Source: an uncultured Planctomycetaceae bacterium
Lineage (GTDB): Bacteria > Planctomycetota > Planctomycetia > Pirellulales > Thermoguttaceae
Assembly: GCA_946408825.1 (NCBI GenBank)
Contig: CAMJTU010000023.1
Location: 1 to 62,048 of the forward strand
Direction: 5' to 3'
DNA length: 62,048 bases
The position numbers and the translations under genes were made by a program. Of this stretch, positions 7,973 to 18,200 are shown piece by piece. The notes under the pieces were generated by a model. That model did no database searches, was not told the origin of the DNA, and saw only the letters and a program-made list of their open reading frames with translations. How positions within the stretch are numbered: position 1 is the first letter of the stretch; each line of letters opens with the position of its first letter.

Positions 7973-9274
7973 ATGCGCTCTTTATCGGTCGTTAGCCGGC
8001 TAAGTCTCGCCGTCGCGCTAAGTCTGTGCGCGACGTTTCTTCTCGCCGTTCGCCCCGCGAACGCCGCCGACGAAGGCGAGCCGCGTCCCGTTTACGACGT
8101 CGCGTCGTCGCTGCAAAACGGTCTTTTCCCGTTCGCCGGGCTGGATCATGGCGACGACGAAGAGGAAGATTACGTCGTTTACTACGTCCCGGAAGTCGAC
8201 GAAGAAGCGTTTTCTCAACCGTCGCGTCCCGTTTCCGGGTTTCTCGCGGCGTGTCTCGGCGACGACGTCGTCTTTCGCGGTCAAAGCGCGAATTCGATCA
8301 TTCCTCCGGCGGAATCTCCGACTTCGACCTCCACGATCGGCGCCTCGACGATCTCTAGCGCGACTTCCGGCGTCGTCGCGCCTCCCGTCGTCGGAAACGA
8401 CGAGCCGTTCGACCCCAAACCGATCACGCCCTCTAACGGCGAGCCGACGACGTTCCAGAAGATTTTCAAATACCGTCAGGAACTCTCGGGATACTATATG
8501 TTCGTCCCGAGCGGAAAAAAGCGCGGGCTGGGAACTCACGAACTCAACGCGAGACTCCTCTTCGCGATACCGTGTAAGACGATGCAGAGCGTCAACAATA
8601 TGAACAACGGATATTTCCTGCTGACGCCGCACTTCACCTACGACTACCTGTATCTCTCGAAGGATTACAAAAAAGGGCACGAGAACTTTTTCGACACGGG
8701 ACTCACGACGACGTTCCTCGCGAACTACAACGATATCGAAGCGCACGTCGATTTTTCAATCGGCCTCGGCGCGTCCTTTCACAGAGTTACGAGCAAGGCG
8801 ATCTATTTCAAGGGCCGCGCCGAAATCGGGCTTCCGATCGACAACGAGAAACAGGTCAAGCTCTTCGGCGGCGTCGCCTATCTCGACGCGATTAAATATA
8901 AGCTGATCCCGATCGTCGGAATCGACTACACGCCGAACCCGCAGAACCATCTGCGCATGGCGTTCCCGAATCCCCGCTGGGACCATTATCTCACGAAAGT
9001 CAACGAAACAGACTGGTGGCTCTTCGTCCACGGCGATCTCACGAGTCAGCGCTGGCTCGTTCACGACGACGTCATGCTCGTTCGAAACAAGCATACGTTC
9101 AACATGGACTACAGCGACTACAAGGTCGGCGTCGGCGTCTCCTTCGACTGCCCGACGCGACTTCGCGGCTCCTTTGAAGTCGGCGGCGCGTTCGGACGCG
9201 AGATGAAGACGAAGAACGGAAAACTCTACGATCCAAGAAACGCCGTCTATCTCAAGGTCGGTCTTCTCTACTGA
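7973..9274 (+). CDS. Probable outer-membrane beta-barrel protein (DUF6268-like)
   Basis: A 433-residue exported protein with signal peptide 1-31 (ending ANA-AD). An acidic, Pro/Ser/Thr-rich linker follows to ~residue 155, then alternating hydrophobic/polar strands with many Tyr, Phe and Trp. The last residues, YLKVGLLY, resemble a barrel-assembly signal with a terminal aromatic. The layout recalls the planctomycete DUF6268 outer-membrane-like proteins, but this is pattern recall, not a search. AGGAAG precedes the ATG. It may act as a porin or surface component. Confidence 0.6.
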   Translation: MRSLSVVSRLSLAVALSLCATFLLAVRPANAADEGEPRPVYDVASSLQNGLFPFAGLDHGDDEEEDYVVYYVPEVDEEAFSQPSRPVSGFLAACLGDDVVFRGQSANSIIPPAESPTSTSTIGASTISSATSGVVAPPVVGNDEPFDPKPITPSNGEPTTFQKIFKYRQELSGYYMFVPSGKKRGLGTHELNARLLFAIPCKTMQSVNNMNNGYFLLTPHFTYDYLYLSKDYKKGHENFFDTGLTTTFLANYNDIEAHVDFSIGLGASFHRVTSKAIYFKGRAEIGLPIDNEKQVKLFGGVAYLDAIKYKLIPIVGIDYTPNPQNHLRMAFPNPRWDHYLTKVNETDWWLFVHGDLTSQRWLVHDDVMLVRNKHTFNMDYSDYKVGVGVSFDCPTRLRGSFEVGGAFGREMKTKNGKLYDPRNAVYLKVGLLY

Positions 9275-9335
9275 CGACCGTCCGCCTCGCGCGGCGTGAA
9301 AGTTCGAGGCTTGCGAAACGGAGACGCAAACGAAG

Positions 9336-10187
9336 ATGAGCGACTTGTATTACGTCGCGCCGGAAAACGCGAGCGCGCTGCGACAGGGGCGAGGCGTCCT
9401 CACCGGCGCGGAAGCGCGGCATCTGGCGAAGGTCATGCGCGGCAAACCGGGCGACGAAGTCGCGCTCTTCGACGGCTCCGGCTGCGAATTTCGCGGCAGA
9501 ATTCTCACGGTCGCGCGCGACGTCGTGGAACTTGAAATTCTCGAATCGCGCGAAGACGATCGCGAGCCCGACGTCGCGGCGACCGTTCTCCTCGCGCTCC
9601 CGAAAGGCGACCGCCAAAAGTGGGCGATCGAAAAACTCTGCGAACTCGGAGTTCGGCGCGTCGTCCCCCTCGAAAGTCGCCGCTCCGACGTCAAGGTCGA
9701 CGAAGGCGTCCGCGAACGGCTCGAGCGTCACGCGCTGGAAGCGTCGAAACAGTGCGGACGGCTGCGTCTCATGTCGATCACGCCGGCGCTCGCCGTCTCG
9801 GAACTGTCGGCGCTTGCGGAGCTTCTCGACGCGCGTCTCAAAGACGAGAACGCGCTTTCGCCCCAGGCGCGAGTTCTGCAGGAGCGTTTCGACGGATTCG
9901 GACTCTTCGACGAATTCCGGCCCGGCGACGAAGTCGTTCGAGTCGTCGCGCACCCGCGTTCCGACGGAGACTTCGGGCAGACGGGATTTCAAGAACTGGT
10001 TCGTTCGCGTTTAGCTCGCGCGCCGCGCGGCGTTCTTGCGGCGATCGGGCCCGCGGGCGGTTTTTCCGCCGAAGAGGTTCAGTCGGCGGCGGCGTGCGGC
10101 TGGATTCCTCTCGACCTCGGGCGGCAGGTATACCGCGTCGAAACCGCGGCGCTCGTAACCGCCGCGCTCTTTCTTCATCTAACTTGA
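9336..10187 (+). CDS. rsmE: 16S rRNA (uracil-1498-N3)-methyltransferase
   Basis: A 283-residue RsmE of the SPOUT class. The N-terminal PUA-like part has RHLAKVMRGKPGDEVALFDG. The body has LPKGDRQKWAIEKLCELGV and EASKQCGR, and the trefoil-knot SAM site near the C-terminus has AIGPAGGFSAEEV and LGRQVYRVETAA. RsmE methylates U1498 at the decoding site of 16S rRNA. The usual IGPEGG is IGPAGG here, a Glu-to-Ala change in the SAM loop. The exbD-like gene follows 109 bp downstream. Confidence 0.93.
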   Translation: MSDLYYVAPENASALRQGRGVLTGAEARHLAKVMRGKPGDEVALFDGSGCEFRGRILTVARDVVELEILESREDDREPDVAATVLLALPKGDRQKWAIEKLCELGVRRVVPLESRRSDVKVDEGVRERLERHALEASKQCGRLRLMSITPALAVSELSALAELLDARLKDENALSPQARVLQERFDGFGLFDEFRPGDEVVRVVAHPRSDGDFGQTGFQELVRSRLARAPRGVLAAIGPAGGFSAEEVQSAAACGWIPLDLGRQVYRVETAALVTAALFLHLT

Positions 10188-10296
10188 ACACGACGCCGCG
10201 TCTTGACGCCGCGCTTCTTTTTCGCCACAATGACGTCCGCCGTCCGGGCGCGCGCAAACGCGCCTCCTTTTTCCATTCGGACGAATCAAAAACGTC

Positions 10297-10752
10297 ATGA
10301 AACAGCCGAATCACGTCGCCGCGAACGAATCGCTGGAGCTCAATTTAACGTCGATGATCGACGTTATCTTCCTGTTGCTCATCTTCTTCGTCTGCACCGC
10401 CGATTTCAAGAAGCCGGAGAAAACGCTGCCGACGAACCTGAACCTTCCCGGCGCGGTCGCAAACGAAAAGATTCCTCAGCAGGAACGCGACCTCGGCAAG
10501 ATTGTCGTGCGCGTCCTCGTCATGCCGAGCCGCAACGTCATGTATTCCGTCGACGGCAAACGCGTCGCGTCGATCGCCGAGGTCGAGGCGCTTCTCGACT
10601 CCCTGAGCGAAATCGATTCCAACACGCCCGTCGTCGTCGCGCCCGAACGCGACGTTCCCCTCGAACGCGTCCTCGACGTCTACGACTGCGCGCGCCGCGT
10701 CGGGCTCGGTAAAATCAAATTCGCCGCGTCCCCCGAATCGCTCGCGCTTTAA
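10297..10752 (+). CDS. ExbD/TolR-type biopolymer transport protein
   Basis: A 151-residue protein. A short cytoplasmic N-terminus is followed by one transmembrane helix, LNLTSMIDVIFLLLIFFVCTA, carrying the conserved Asp of ExbD/TolR used for proton movement, and then a periplasmic domain. It would normally pair with an ExbB/TolQ, which is not next to it. The next gene starts 36 bp later and encodes a secreted repeat protein. ExbB/ExbD/TPR clusters are common in planctomycetes, so the two probably act in the same envelope complex. Confidence 0.88.
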   Translation: MKQPNHVAANESLELNLTSMIDVIFLLLIFFVCTADFKKPEKTLPTNLNLPGAVANEKIPQQERDLGKIVVRVLVMPSRNVMYSVDGKRVASIAEVEALLDSLSEIDSNTPVVVAPERDVPLERVLDVYDCARRVGLGKIKFAASPESLAL

Positions 10753-10788
10753 CCTTCCTCCAACCGTCCCCCTATGCGGAGCGTCGCC

Positions 10789-13455
10789 ATGCAAGGCGTT
10801 TTCCATCGATTTCGAGCCTCCGTTCTCGTCGCGACAGTCCTCGTCGCCGTCGCCGCGTCCGATCTCCGCGCAGACGCGCCGAGCGCCGCGTGGACGCCCG
10901 TCGCAAACGACCCCTTCACGTTCGCGCTCGACCTTTCGGAAACGCTTCTCAATCGCGGCGTCCCCGCGCTCGCCGACGTCGAACTCGCCAACGTCGAAAC
11001 TCTCGCGACCGCCGCGCCGAAAGACGTTCGCTGTCGCTTCGGCGTCCTCGCGCTCCGCGCCGCGCTCGAATCGGCGAACCTCGAAACGCCGTCGGGACGC
11101 GACGAGACGATCCGTCGCGTCGGCAGGATTCGCGACCTCGTCGAAGGCGCCGATTTCAGAAAAGACAATTTCGAATTCTTCGCCGCGGCGGAGACCCTTT
11201 CCGACCTCGAAAAACGCTACGCGCTCGCGCTCGCCAGAACGTTCTACGCGCTCGGCGCGCTTGAATTCGAATTCGGCGACAATCGCGACTCCGCGCCGAA
11301 TTCCGCCGCGCTCGATTCCGCGCTCGAACTCACCAAATACCTGGCGCGAACGCTCTCCGTCAAAGACGCGCGTCCCTTCCTCTACTGGCACGCCAAATCG
11401 ACGCTCGCGAACCTCGCCGACGACCAGCGCGTCGCCCATGCGGAAAGATTCGCCGCCGCGCTCGAGAAGAATTCGCGCGCCGACCGAGACGCGTACTGGT
11501 TTTTCGCGTCGGCGCTCCTCGTCGAGACCGCGAGGGCGAAGGGCGACCTTGAACTCGCGTCCCGCCGCCTCGCCGCGATTCTCGCCGCGCTTAAATCGCG
11601 CGCCGACGATCCCGAGGCGCCCCGAGAAATCGCTGCGGCGCTCGTCGCGCTCGAACTCAAACTCCTTCAGGCGGAGGGCAAGGAGACGGACGCGCTCCGT
11701 CAGGCGACGCAGAACGTCGATCTTCTCGACGCGCCCTTCCCCGAAAACGCCAAGCGCCTCGACGAGACCTTCGACGACCCCTTCGACGAACTCAACCTCG
11801 CGCGCGCCGAACTCTACTGGCGCGTCGCCCCCAAAACGCCGACGCGTCAAGACGTCGAACGCCTCGCGGACTCCGACGACGCGGCGCCGCGACTCGACCG
11901 CGAAACGCTCGTCGCCGAAGCGCGGCGCGTCTCGCGTCTCGTCGGAGCCAACGCGTTCCGCGCGCGTTGTCGGCGGCTCGCCCAAGCGGCGGGCGAAACC
12001 TCGGGAGACTGGCGGACGCTCGAAATCGCCGCGCAGGAAGCGTTCCACGCCCGGCGATGGCGCGACGCGCTCGACGCGTACGACCGCGCCGCAAAGGCCG
12101 CCCGCGAAGCCGGCGACGTCGACGAATACTATCGCCTCGCCGTCTCCGCCGCCGCGCTCGTCGACAAAATCGTTCGCGAAAAGCAGTTCGCCGATCCCGA
12201 CGACGAAACGCGGCTCCGGCGCGACGCGGCGCGACGCTTCGAATCGTTCGCTCGCGAAAAGCCAAACGCGGAAGGTTCCGACGCGTTCATGCTGCTCGCG
12301 CTCGAATATCGCGAATCGCTCGGCGAAGACGACCCCTTTGCCCGATTCGAATACCTCAAGCTCTTCCCGAACGCGGCCAATCGCGCCGAGTTCGCGCTCG
12401 ACCTCGCCCGACGCTCCTTCGCGGACGGCGCGTTCGACGACGCCCGGCGCGCGCTCGATTACGTAACCGCGGACGACCCGCGGTTCCCCGACGCGCTCGC
12501 GCTCGAACGCGCGATCTCCGACGCGCAGATTGACGCCGCCCGCGCCGACGCAAACGCCGACCCTAACGCGGTCGTCGCCCTCGCGCTTACGCGAATCTAC
12601 GACCGGCTCTCCGGCGCCACGCCTTCCTCCGGCGCCGCGCCGACGCTCGCCGAACTTGCCCGGCGCCTCGACGCGACGCGGTTCGACAGCCTTGCCCCGA
12701 GCGATTCCGCAACTCTCGCCGCGTTCTTCGACCTCGCGTCGAATTCCGACGTCGCGCGCGCCCCTGATTTCGTCCCTTCGCTGACGAAGTTGCTTGCGGC
12801 TTGGCGCGGCGCGGTCGATCCCGGCGACGCCGACGCGCTCGCGAAGGTCGACGCGGCGCGTCTCTCTCTCGCGCTCGCCAACGACGCGCAGGACGCGGTC
12901 GTCGCCGTTCTCAGCGACGCGACCTCCGACGCCGACCTCGACCTCGCGACGCTCGAACGAACCCTCGCGCTCGCGCAGAACGCAAAGCCCGAAGCGCGCA
13001 AGAAACTCGCCCAGTTCGTCCTCGACGCGCTCCCCTCCTCGACCGACGCCAATCCCCGCGCCGACGTTCTCCGCGCCGACGCGCTCAGACTCCTGAACCG
13101 CGCCCAAGAATCGCTCAACCTCTTCGCGCGGCTCCGCAAGAACGACCCGAAAAACGTCGCCGTCGCGCGCGGCGTCGCGAGAATTCTCACGGCGCAAAAG
13201 GACGAGAAAACGCTGAGGCGCGCGCTCGTCGCCTGGAGCGACGTCGCCGAGCTTCTGCCGGAAGCGTCCAAAGAATGGTGGGACGCCAAAGAGGAAACCG
13301 TAAAAATATACTGCCGTCTCGGCGACCCCGAACAGGCGGAAAAGATCGTCAAAACGCTCTGGCTCGCGCGCGACGACGCGTCCGACCCCGGTCGTCGCCG
13401 CCGCTGCGAAAAAGCGATAGAAGACGCGCGCGCGTCAAAGGCGCGTAGAAGTTAA
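10789..13455 (+). CDS. Large exported helical-repeat (TPR-like) protein
   Basis: An 888-residue protein with signal peptide 1-28 (ending LRADA). The rest is Ala/Asp/Arg-rich helices with TPR-like spacing, e.g. WRDALDAYDRAAKAAREAGD and the C-terminal LLNRAQESLNLFARLRKNDP. I start it at ATG 10789 because CGGAG lies seven bases upstream; an ATG at 10774 has no ribosome site. It is cotranscribed with the ExbD-like gene and is probably a periplasmic scaffold. A 950-residue frame on the opposite strand (10345-13197) is a codon-bias artefact. Confidence 0.75.
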   Translation: MQGVFHRFRASVLVATVLVAVAASDLRADAPSAAWTPVANDPFTFALDLSETLLNRGVPALADVELANVETLATAAPKDVRCRFGVLALRAALESANLETPSGRDETIRRVGRIRDLVEGADFRKDNFEFFAAAETLSDLEKRYALALARTFYALGALEFEFGDNRDSAPNSAALDSALELTKYLARTLSVKDARPFLYWHAKSTLANLADDQRVAHAERFAAALEKNSRADRDAYWFFASALLVETARAKGDLELASRRLAAILAALKSRADDPEAPREIAAALVALELKLLQAEGKETDALRQATQNVDLLDAPFPENAKRLDETFDDPFDELNLARAELYWRVAPKTPTRQDVERLADSDDAAPRLDRETLVAEARRVSRLVGANAFRARCRRLAQAAGETSGDWRTLEIAAQEAFHARRWRDALDAYDRAAKAAREAGDVDEYYRLAVSAAALVDKIVREKQFADPDDETRLRRDAARRFESFAREKPNAEGSDAFMLLALEYRESLGEDDPFARFEYLKLFPNAANRAEFALDLARRSFADGAFDDARRALDYVTADDPRFPDALALERAISDAQIDAARADANADPNAVVALALTRIYDRLSGATPSSGAAPTLAELARRLDATRFDSLAPSDSATLAAFFDLASNSDVARAPDFVPSLTKLLAAWRGAVDPGDADALAKVDAARLSLALANDAQDAVVAVLSDATSDADLDLATLERTLALAQNAKPEARKKLAQFVLDALPSSTDANPRADVLRADALRLLNRAQESLNLFARLRKNDPKNVAVARGVARILTAQKDEKTLRRALVAWSDVAELLPEASKEWWDAKEETVKIYCRLGDPEQAEKIVKTLWLARDDASDPGRRRRCEKAIEDARASKARRS

Positions 13456-13507
13456 TCGCGACGCGACGCCCTCGCGTCGTTCGTCTTTTCAAAGCGTTAA
13501 GACACGC

Positions 13508-13513
13508 TATAAT
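13508..13513 (+). promoter_or_regulatory. -10 element of serS
   Basis: A perfect TATAAT ~85 bases before the serS start. No good -35 was seen at the expected spacing. Confidence 0.35.
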
Positions 13514-13598
13514 AATGGGACGGCGATTCGCGTCGCCGTCGTCGAAAACAGTGAGCCGCGCGCACGCGCGAGTTCGTTTTTTTACAGGATATGTCGCA

Positions 13599-14882
13599 AT
13601 GCTTGACCGTAAATTCATCCTTGAAAACGTTGACGCCGTCAAACTCAACTGCCGGAATCGGAACGTCGTCGCCGACGTCGATCGCTTCGTCGAGTTAGAG
13701 CTATTACGCCGCGAAAAGCAGCGCGAAGTCGAAGCCTGCAACCAGGAGGCGAACGCCGTCTCTAAATCGATCGGCAAGTGCGCGACTCCGGAGGAACGCG
13801 AAGCCAAGAAAGAAGAGGGACGTCTCGTCCGCGAAAAACTCGCCGCGCTCCAGCAGGTCGTTCGGGAAACGGAAGCCGAACTCGACCGAATCCAGCGCTC
13901 TATTCCGAACATGGCGCACCCCGACTGCCCGATCGGGAAAGACGACGGGTCTAACACGGTCGTTTGTTATGGCAAGACGCCGAAACCGCAATGGTCGGAA
14001 GGATTTAAGCCGCTCGACCACGTTGAACTCGGCGAGAAGTTCGACCTGATCGATTTTGAAAGCGGCGCGCGCGTCGCGGGCGCGGGCTTCTATTTCCTCA
14101 AGAACGAAGCCGTGCTGCTTGAGCTCGCGCTCGAACAGTTCGCGATCAATAAGCTCGTAAAGAAAGGTTTTACGCCGACGATCACGCCCGACTTGGCGAA
14201 GAATTCGGTGCTTCAGGGAACGGGATATATCCCGCGCGGAAACGAGACTCAAATCTATTCGATCGAAAATACGGATCTGAGCCTGATCGCGACGGCGGAA
14301 ATCACGCTCGGCGGCGTCCTTGCGAACGAGACGATCGACGCGGACCGTCTTCCCCTCAAACTCTGCGGCGTAAGCCACTGCTTCCGCACCGAGGCGGGCG
14401 CGGCGGGTCGCGCTTCCCGAGGGCTGTACCGCGTCCACCAGTTCTCGAAGGTCGAAATGTTCGTCTTCTGCCGTCCGGAAGAAAGCGAAGCGTTTCATCA
14501 GGAACTGCTCGCGATCGAACGTGAAATCTTCGACGACCTCGAGGTTCCCTATCAGGTCGTCGACACCGCCACGGGCGACCTCGGCGGGCCTGCGTACCGC
14601 AAATACGACATCGAAGCGTGGATGCCGGGGCGCGACGCGTACGGCGAGGTCACGAGCACGTCGAACTGCACCGACTACCAGGCGCGACGCTTGAACGCGC
14701 GATTCAAGGTCAAGGGCGAAAAGGGAACGCAGTACCTCCACACGCTCAACGGCACCGCGGTCGCGATCAGCCGCGCGCTCCTTTCCGTGCTCGAGCTGGG
14801 ACAGCGTGAAGACGGGACGATCGTCATGCCGGAAGCGCTGCGACCGTATCTGCCCTTCGAACGCATCGTTCCTAAAAACTGA
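13599..14882 (+). CDS. serS: Seryl-tRNA synthetase
   Basis: A 427-residue class II synthetase. The N-terminal tRNA-binding coiled coil is residues ~25-105. Motif 2 is CFRTEAGAAGRASRGLYRVHQFSKVE. Motif 3 is the region SCNSxxDFQARR-like, here STSNCTDYQARRLNARFK, then LHTLNGTAVAISRALLSVLE. The start MLDRKFILENVD is the standard SerS N-terminus and has AGGA eight bases upstream; a longer in-frame start at 13515 is unlikely. It charges tRNA-Ser. Confidence 0.97.
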   Translation: MLDRKFILENVDAVKLNCRNRNVVADVDRFVELELLRREKQREVEACNQEANAVSKSIGKCATPEEREAKKEEGRLVREKLAALQQVVRETEAELDRIQRSIPNMAHPDCPIGKDDGSNTVVCYGKTPKPQWSEGFKPLDHVELGEKFDLIDFESGARVAGAGFYFLKNEAVLLELALEQFAINKLVKKGFTPTITPDLAKNSVLQGTGYIPRGNETQIYSIENTDLSLIATAEITLGGVLANETIDADRLPLKLCGVSHCFRTEAGAAGRASRGLYRVHQFSKVEMFVFCRPEESEAFHQELLAIEREIFDDLEVPYQVVDTATGDLGGPAYRKYDIEAWMPGRDAYGEVTSTSNCTDYQARRLNARFKVKGEKGTQYLHTLNGTAVAISRALLSVLELGQREDGTIVMPEALRPYLPFERIVPKN

Positions 14883-14918
14883 CGGTTCGATCCAACGCCT
14901 TAGAACGGAGACTGAAAA

Positions 14919-15122
14919 GTGTTCGACGCGCCCCTTCTCTTCGGATTATTGACCTTTCCGCAGATGTGGCTCGCGATTCCGCTCGCGCTCGCCTTTTCCT
15001 TCTGCTACGCGGCGTCGCGCAACGAGGAGCCGAAAAAGCTCGTTCGTCACGCGCTCCGCGTCGCGTTCTGGCTTTTCTTCTTCCTCGCGCTCGTCGCGAC
15101 GATCCTATACTTCGTCGTGTAA
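14919..15122 (+). CDS. Small two-helix membrane protein
   Basis: A 67-residue protein with two hydrophobic helices (about residues 5-29 and 46-66) and a short basic loop between (RNEEPKKLVRHALR). The start is GTG at 14919, with ACGGAG eight bases upstream. It follows serS by 36 bp and precedes the ResB-CcsA gene, with a terminator between. Function unknown. Confidence 0.65.
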   Translation: MFDAPLLFGLLTFPQMWLAIPLALAFSFCYAASRNEEPKKLVRHALRVAFWLFFFLALVATILYFVV

Positions 15123-15159
15123 ACGGTCAAACCGCCGTCCGACAGCGCTTTTGGGTCTT

Positions 15160-15205
15160 GCGACCGACGAATCGACGAACGTCCTTTTTGTCGGTCGTTT
15201 TTTAT
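15160..15205 (+). terminator. Intrinsic terminator or attenuator upstream of the ResB-CcsA gene
   Basis: CGACCGAC (15161-15168) pairs with GTCGGTCG (15190-15197), followed by TTTTTT. It ends only ~48 bases before the giant gene at 15253, leaving little room for a promoter in between. It may therefore work as a conditional terminator. Confidence 0.6.
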
Positions 15206-15252
15206 AACGACGTCGCCCCGGCTCGGGGCAAAGAATTCATACGGAGAACGCA

Positions 15253-18200
15253 ATGTCTGCGTCGAATCGTTCTGTGGGTCGGGCGTTACGCGCTACGTTT
15301 CAGTTTTGCGGCGCGATCCCTCTCGGAATCGCTCTTATGACGCTCCTCGCGATCGTCATGGGGTGGGCGACGTTCCTCGAACGCGAAATGGGAACGCCCG
15401 CCGCGCAGTATCTCGTTTACGCGTCCCCATGGTTTTACGCGCTTATCGCAATCCTAGCGTTCAATCTGACCTGCTCCGCGCTCGCGAGGATTCCGAAACT
15501 CGTCCTGCGCGTCGACGGGAAACTGCGCGTCAACCGCGCGCTCGCGCCCTTCTTCATCGCGCACGTCGGCGTCGTTCTACTGATCGTCGGGTGTCTTGTC
15601 ACCGCGACGCGAAGTTCGCGCGCCCGCGCCGCGATCGCGGAAGGAACCTCGACGGAAAAGGCGATCGACGTCGACTCAAGACTCCTGCGCGTTCAGCTCG
15701 TCGATTTTGACGCGGCGGCGCCGAAAGAAGGCGACGCCCCCGCGCCGAACGCGACCGACGTCGAAATCCCCTTCTCCGGCGGCCCTCTCAACTGGCGCGA
15801 CCAAACGTCCGCAGAACTTTGGCGCGCCGACGTCTCCGACCCGATTCTCGCGACGAAGCCCGAAACCAAATTCTTCAACCGCCTCGGAAAGAAAGCGTCC
15901 GCCGTTAGCCAGCGCTGCGCCTATTTCGCGTCGAAATTCGCGCGCCGCGCAAAGCCCGGCGTCCTCTACGACGCCGACGGACTCAAAATCGAAGCGCTCG
16001 AATACGCGACCTGCGCCGACTACGCGCCCGTCCCCGACCTGACCGCGTCGCTCCTCGTTCGCGACCGCGAGGGTAAGGACGTCGCTAAGAATCTAACGCT
16101 CGCGTTCCCCTTCGAAGCCGCCATGATCGGAGGCGATCCGCTCGCCACGACGCGAAAATCGCAGCGCGCGACGCTTGACGACGGAATCCGCGTCGTCTAT
16201 GTGCTCGCCGAAGGAAGCGCCGAAGCGGCGGCGTTTGCCCGCGCCGTCCCCGAAAACGGCGAGACGGATCGCGTCGTCCTCATGCTCGACGGCGAACGGT
16301 TCGACCTTGCCCTCGACGACCTTGCGAAACTCGCCCAGTACGGCGACCTTGAAAACCAAGAGCAGACGCTCGCCGTCCAGCGCGAAGAAATCTCCCGACG
16401 TCTGAGTCAGGAACGCGAATACGTCGAAAACGCGGAGATTCCCGAAGAGCCCGAGAAACCGGCGCCCGTCGAATCGCAACCGCAAGAAGCGTCTGAAAAT
16501 CCTGCGGAAGAACCGACGCCCGCGCCGGAAGAAACGACGCCGGAAGAAACGACGCCGGAAGAAACGACGCCGGAAGAAGCGCAACCCGACGCGCAAGCCG
16601 TCGAAGAAAACCAGCCGAACGACCCCGCCCCGACCGTCGAAGAGCCTTCCGAAGCCCCCCAGCCCGCCGCGGAGGAATCGCCGAGCGAACCTGAGCCTCA
16701 GCCCGCGCAGGAAGAGAGCGGGCCCGACGCCGCGGTCAGCCGCGTTTCGGCTCGATACGCGCAAGACGCCGATTCCGCCGACGCCGCGACGAAAGCGGCG
16801 CGGCTCAAGCCGCTTCAGGCGACGACGAACGAAACGCTCGAGGAGAGCGATCGGAAACTCCGCGAACTCAGCGACAAACTCGCGAACGCCGCCGACGCCG
16901 CGACCGATCCCGACGGACGTCCCGGCGAAGGGTTCGACGATTATCAAGCGACGCTCCGCGAATTCACGCGGCTCCGAACGCTCAACTACCTCACGGCGAC
17001 GTGGGCGCGACTTGAACGCGTCGCCGCGTCGTCGCAGGAGCTGATCGAAACGCTCGAAAAGTCGCTCGACGAAACTTCGCGACGCGAGACGGAGGTCAAG
17101 GAACTCGCGCAGCGGGTCAAACTCGGCGATTCAAAATGGCGCGTCCTCGCGTTCAATATGACGCCGACCCAGGTTCAAGGCGTCGAGGAACTCCAAGGCG
17201 TCACCGCTGTGTTGACGCTTGAATCTCCCCAAGGCGACGCGGTCGAAACGACGCTCTTCTCAGAACTCCCCGAACGCAACCGCTACCCCGAATCAAGACG
17301 CGTCTACGGCGCCCTCTGGACCGTTCCGAAGACGGACGAAGACAACGTTTACGGGCGAAAATGGGCGAAAAACGTCGACAAGCCGCGTCTTGAACTCATG
17401 CAGGGAAGCGACGGAACAATTCAATATCGCTACGGCGCGTCCGGATTCTACGCCGCGGGCGCCCTTGATACAACGGCGCTCGACGACGTCGCGGGGACGT
17501 TAAAAGCCGCGACCGTCGCGCTCGATTCTCGCGAAACCGCGGCGACAGACGATCGGCTCGTTTCCTTTACGCTCGACTCGTTCGCGCTCCAGGACGAAAT
17601 CGGCGCGCGGCTCCTCCCGACTCTTTTCTCGAAAGACAACGCGAGCGAATTCTACGGGAAGCTCAAACTGCGCGTCACGCTCGACGACGTTTCGGAAATT
17701 TTCTGGCTCCGAACGATTCCGCTCGAAAGCGTCGATCAAACGCAGATCCGATATTTTACCAAGACGGTCGCGTCCAAGACGCGGCGCGCCCAAATCAGCC
17801 TGACCGACCGTGAAATCGATCTCGGAGTCGCCCTTTACGTCAAGAAATTCACGCCGACCTACGAGCCGGGCTCCTCGACGCCCGCGTCCTTCGCGAGCCT
17901 TATTAGACTTCTTCCGAAAGAAACGACGCCCGAGGAACGCGCCGAGGCCGTCGCGACCGACGCGGAAAAGGACGTTCTGATTCAGATGAACCGCCCCGGC
18001 GTGCTGAAGGCCCCCGGTTCCTCAAAGGTCTACTGGGCCTACCAAGATTCCTTCAGAGGACCTTACAAGCCCGGCGACAAAGAGTTTGACGACGTCGTCA
18101 AAGGCAAACTGCTCCCCGGCGAAGACGCGCCGCGCGAATGCCTGTATTACACGATCGTCGCGCTCAACGACGACCCGGGACGCGGTCTGAAATATCTCGC

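Noticed and set aside
10345..13197. 950-residue open frame on the minus strand opposite the large repeat protein
   Set aside because: It is an Arg/Glu/Val-rich mirror of the GCN/GAC/CTC codons of the plus-strand gene. That gene has a ribosome site, a signal peptide and operon context; the mirror frame has none.
16527..16571. 15-bp repeats as a regulatory array
   Set aside because: They are in frame inside a coding gene and encode EETTP in a low-complexity linker.
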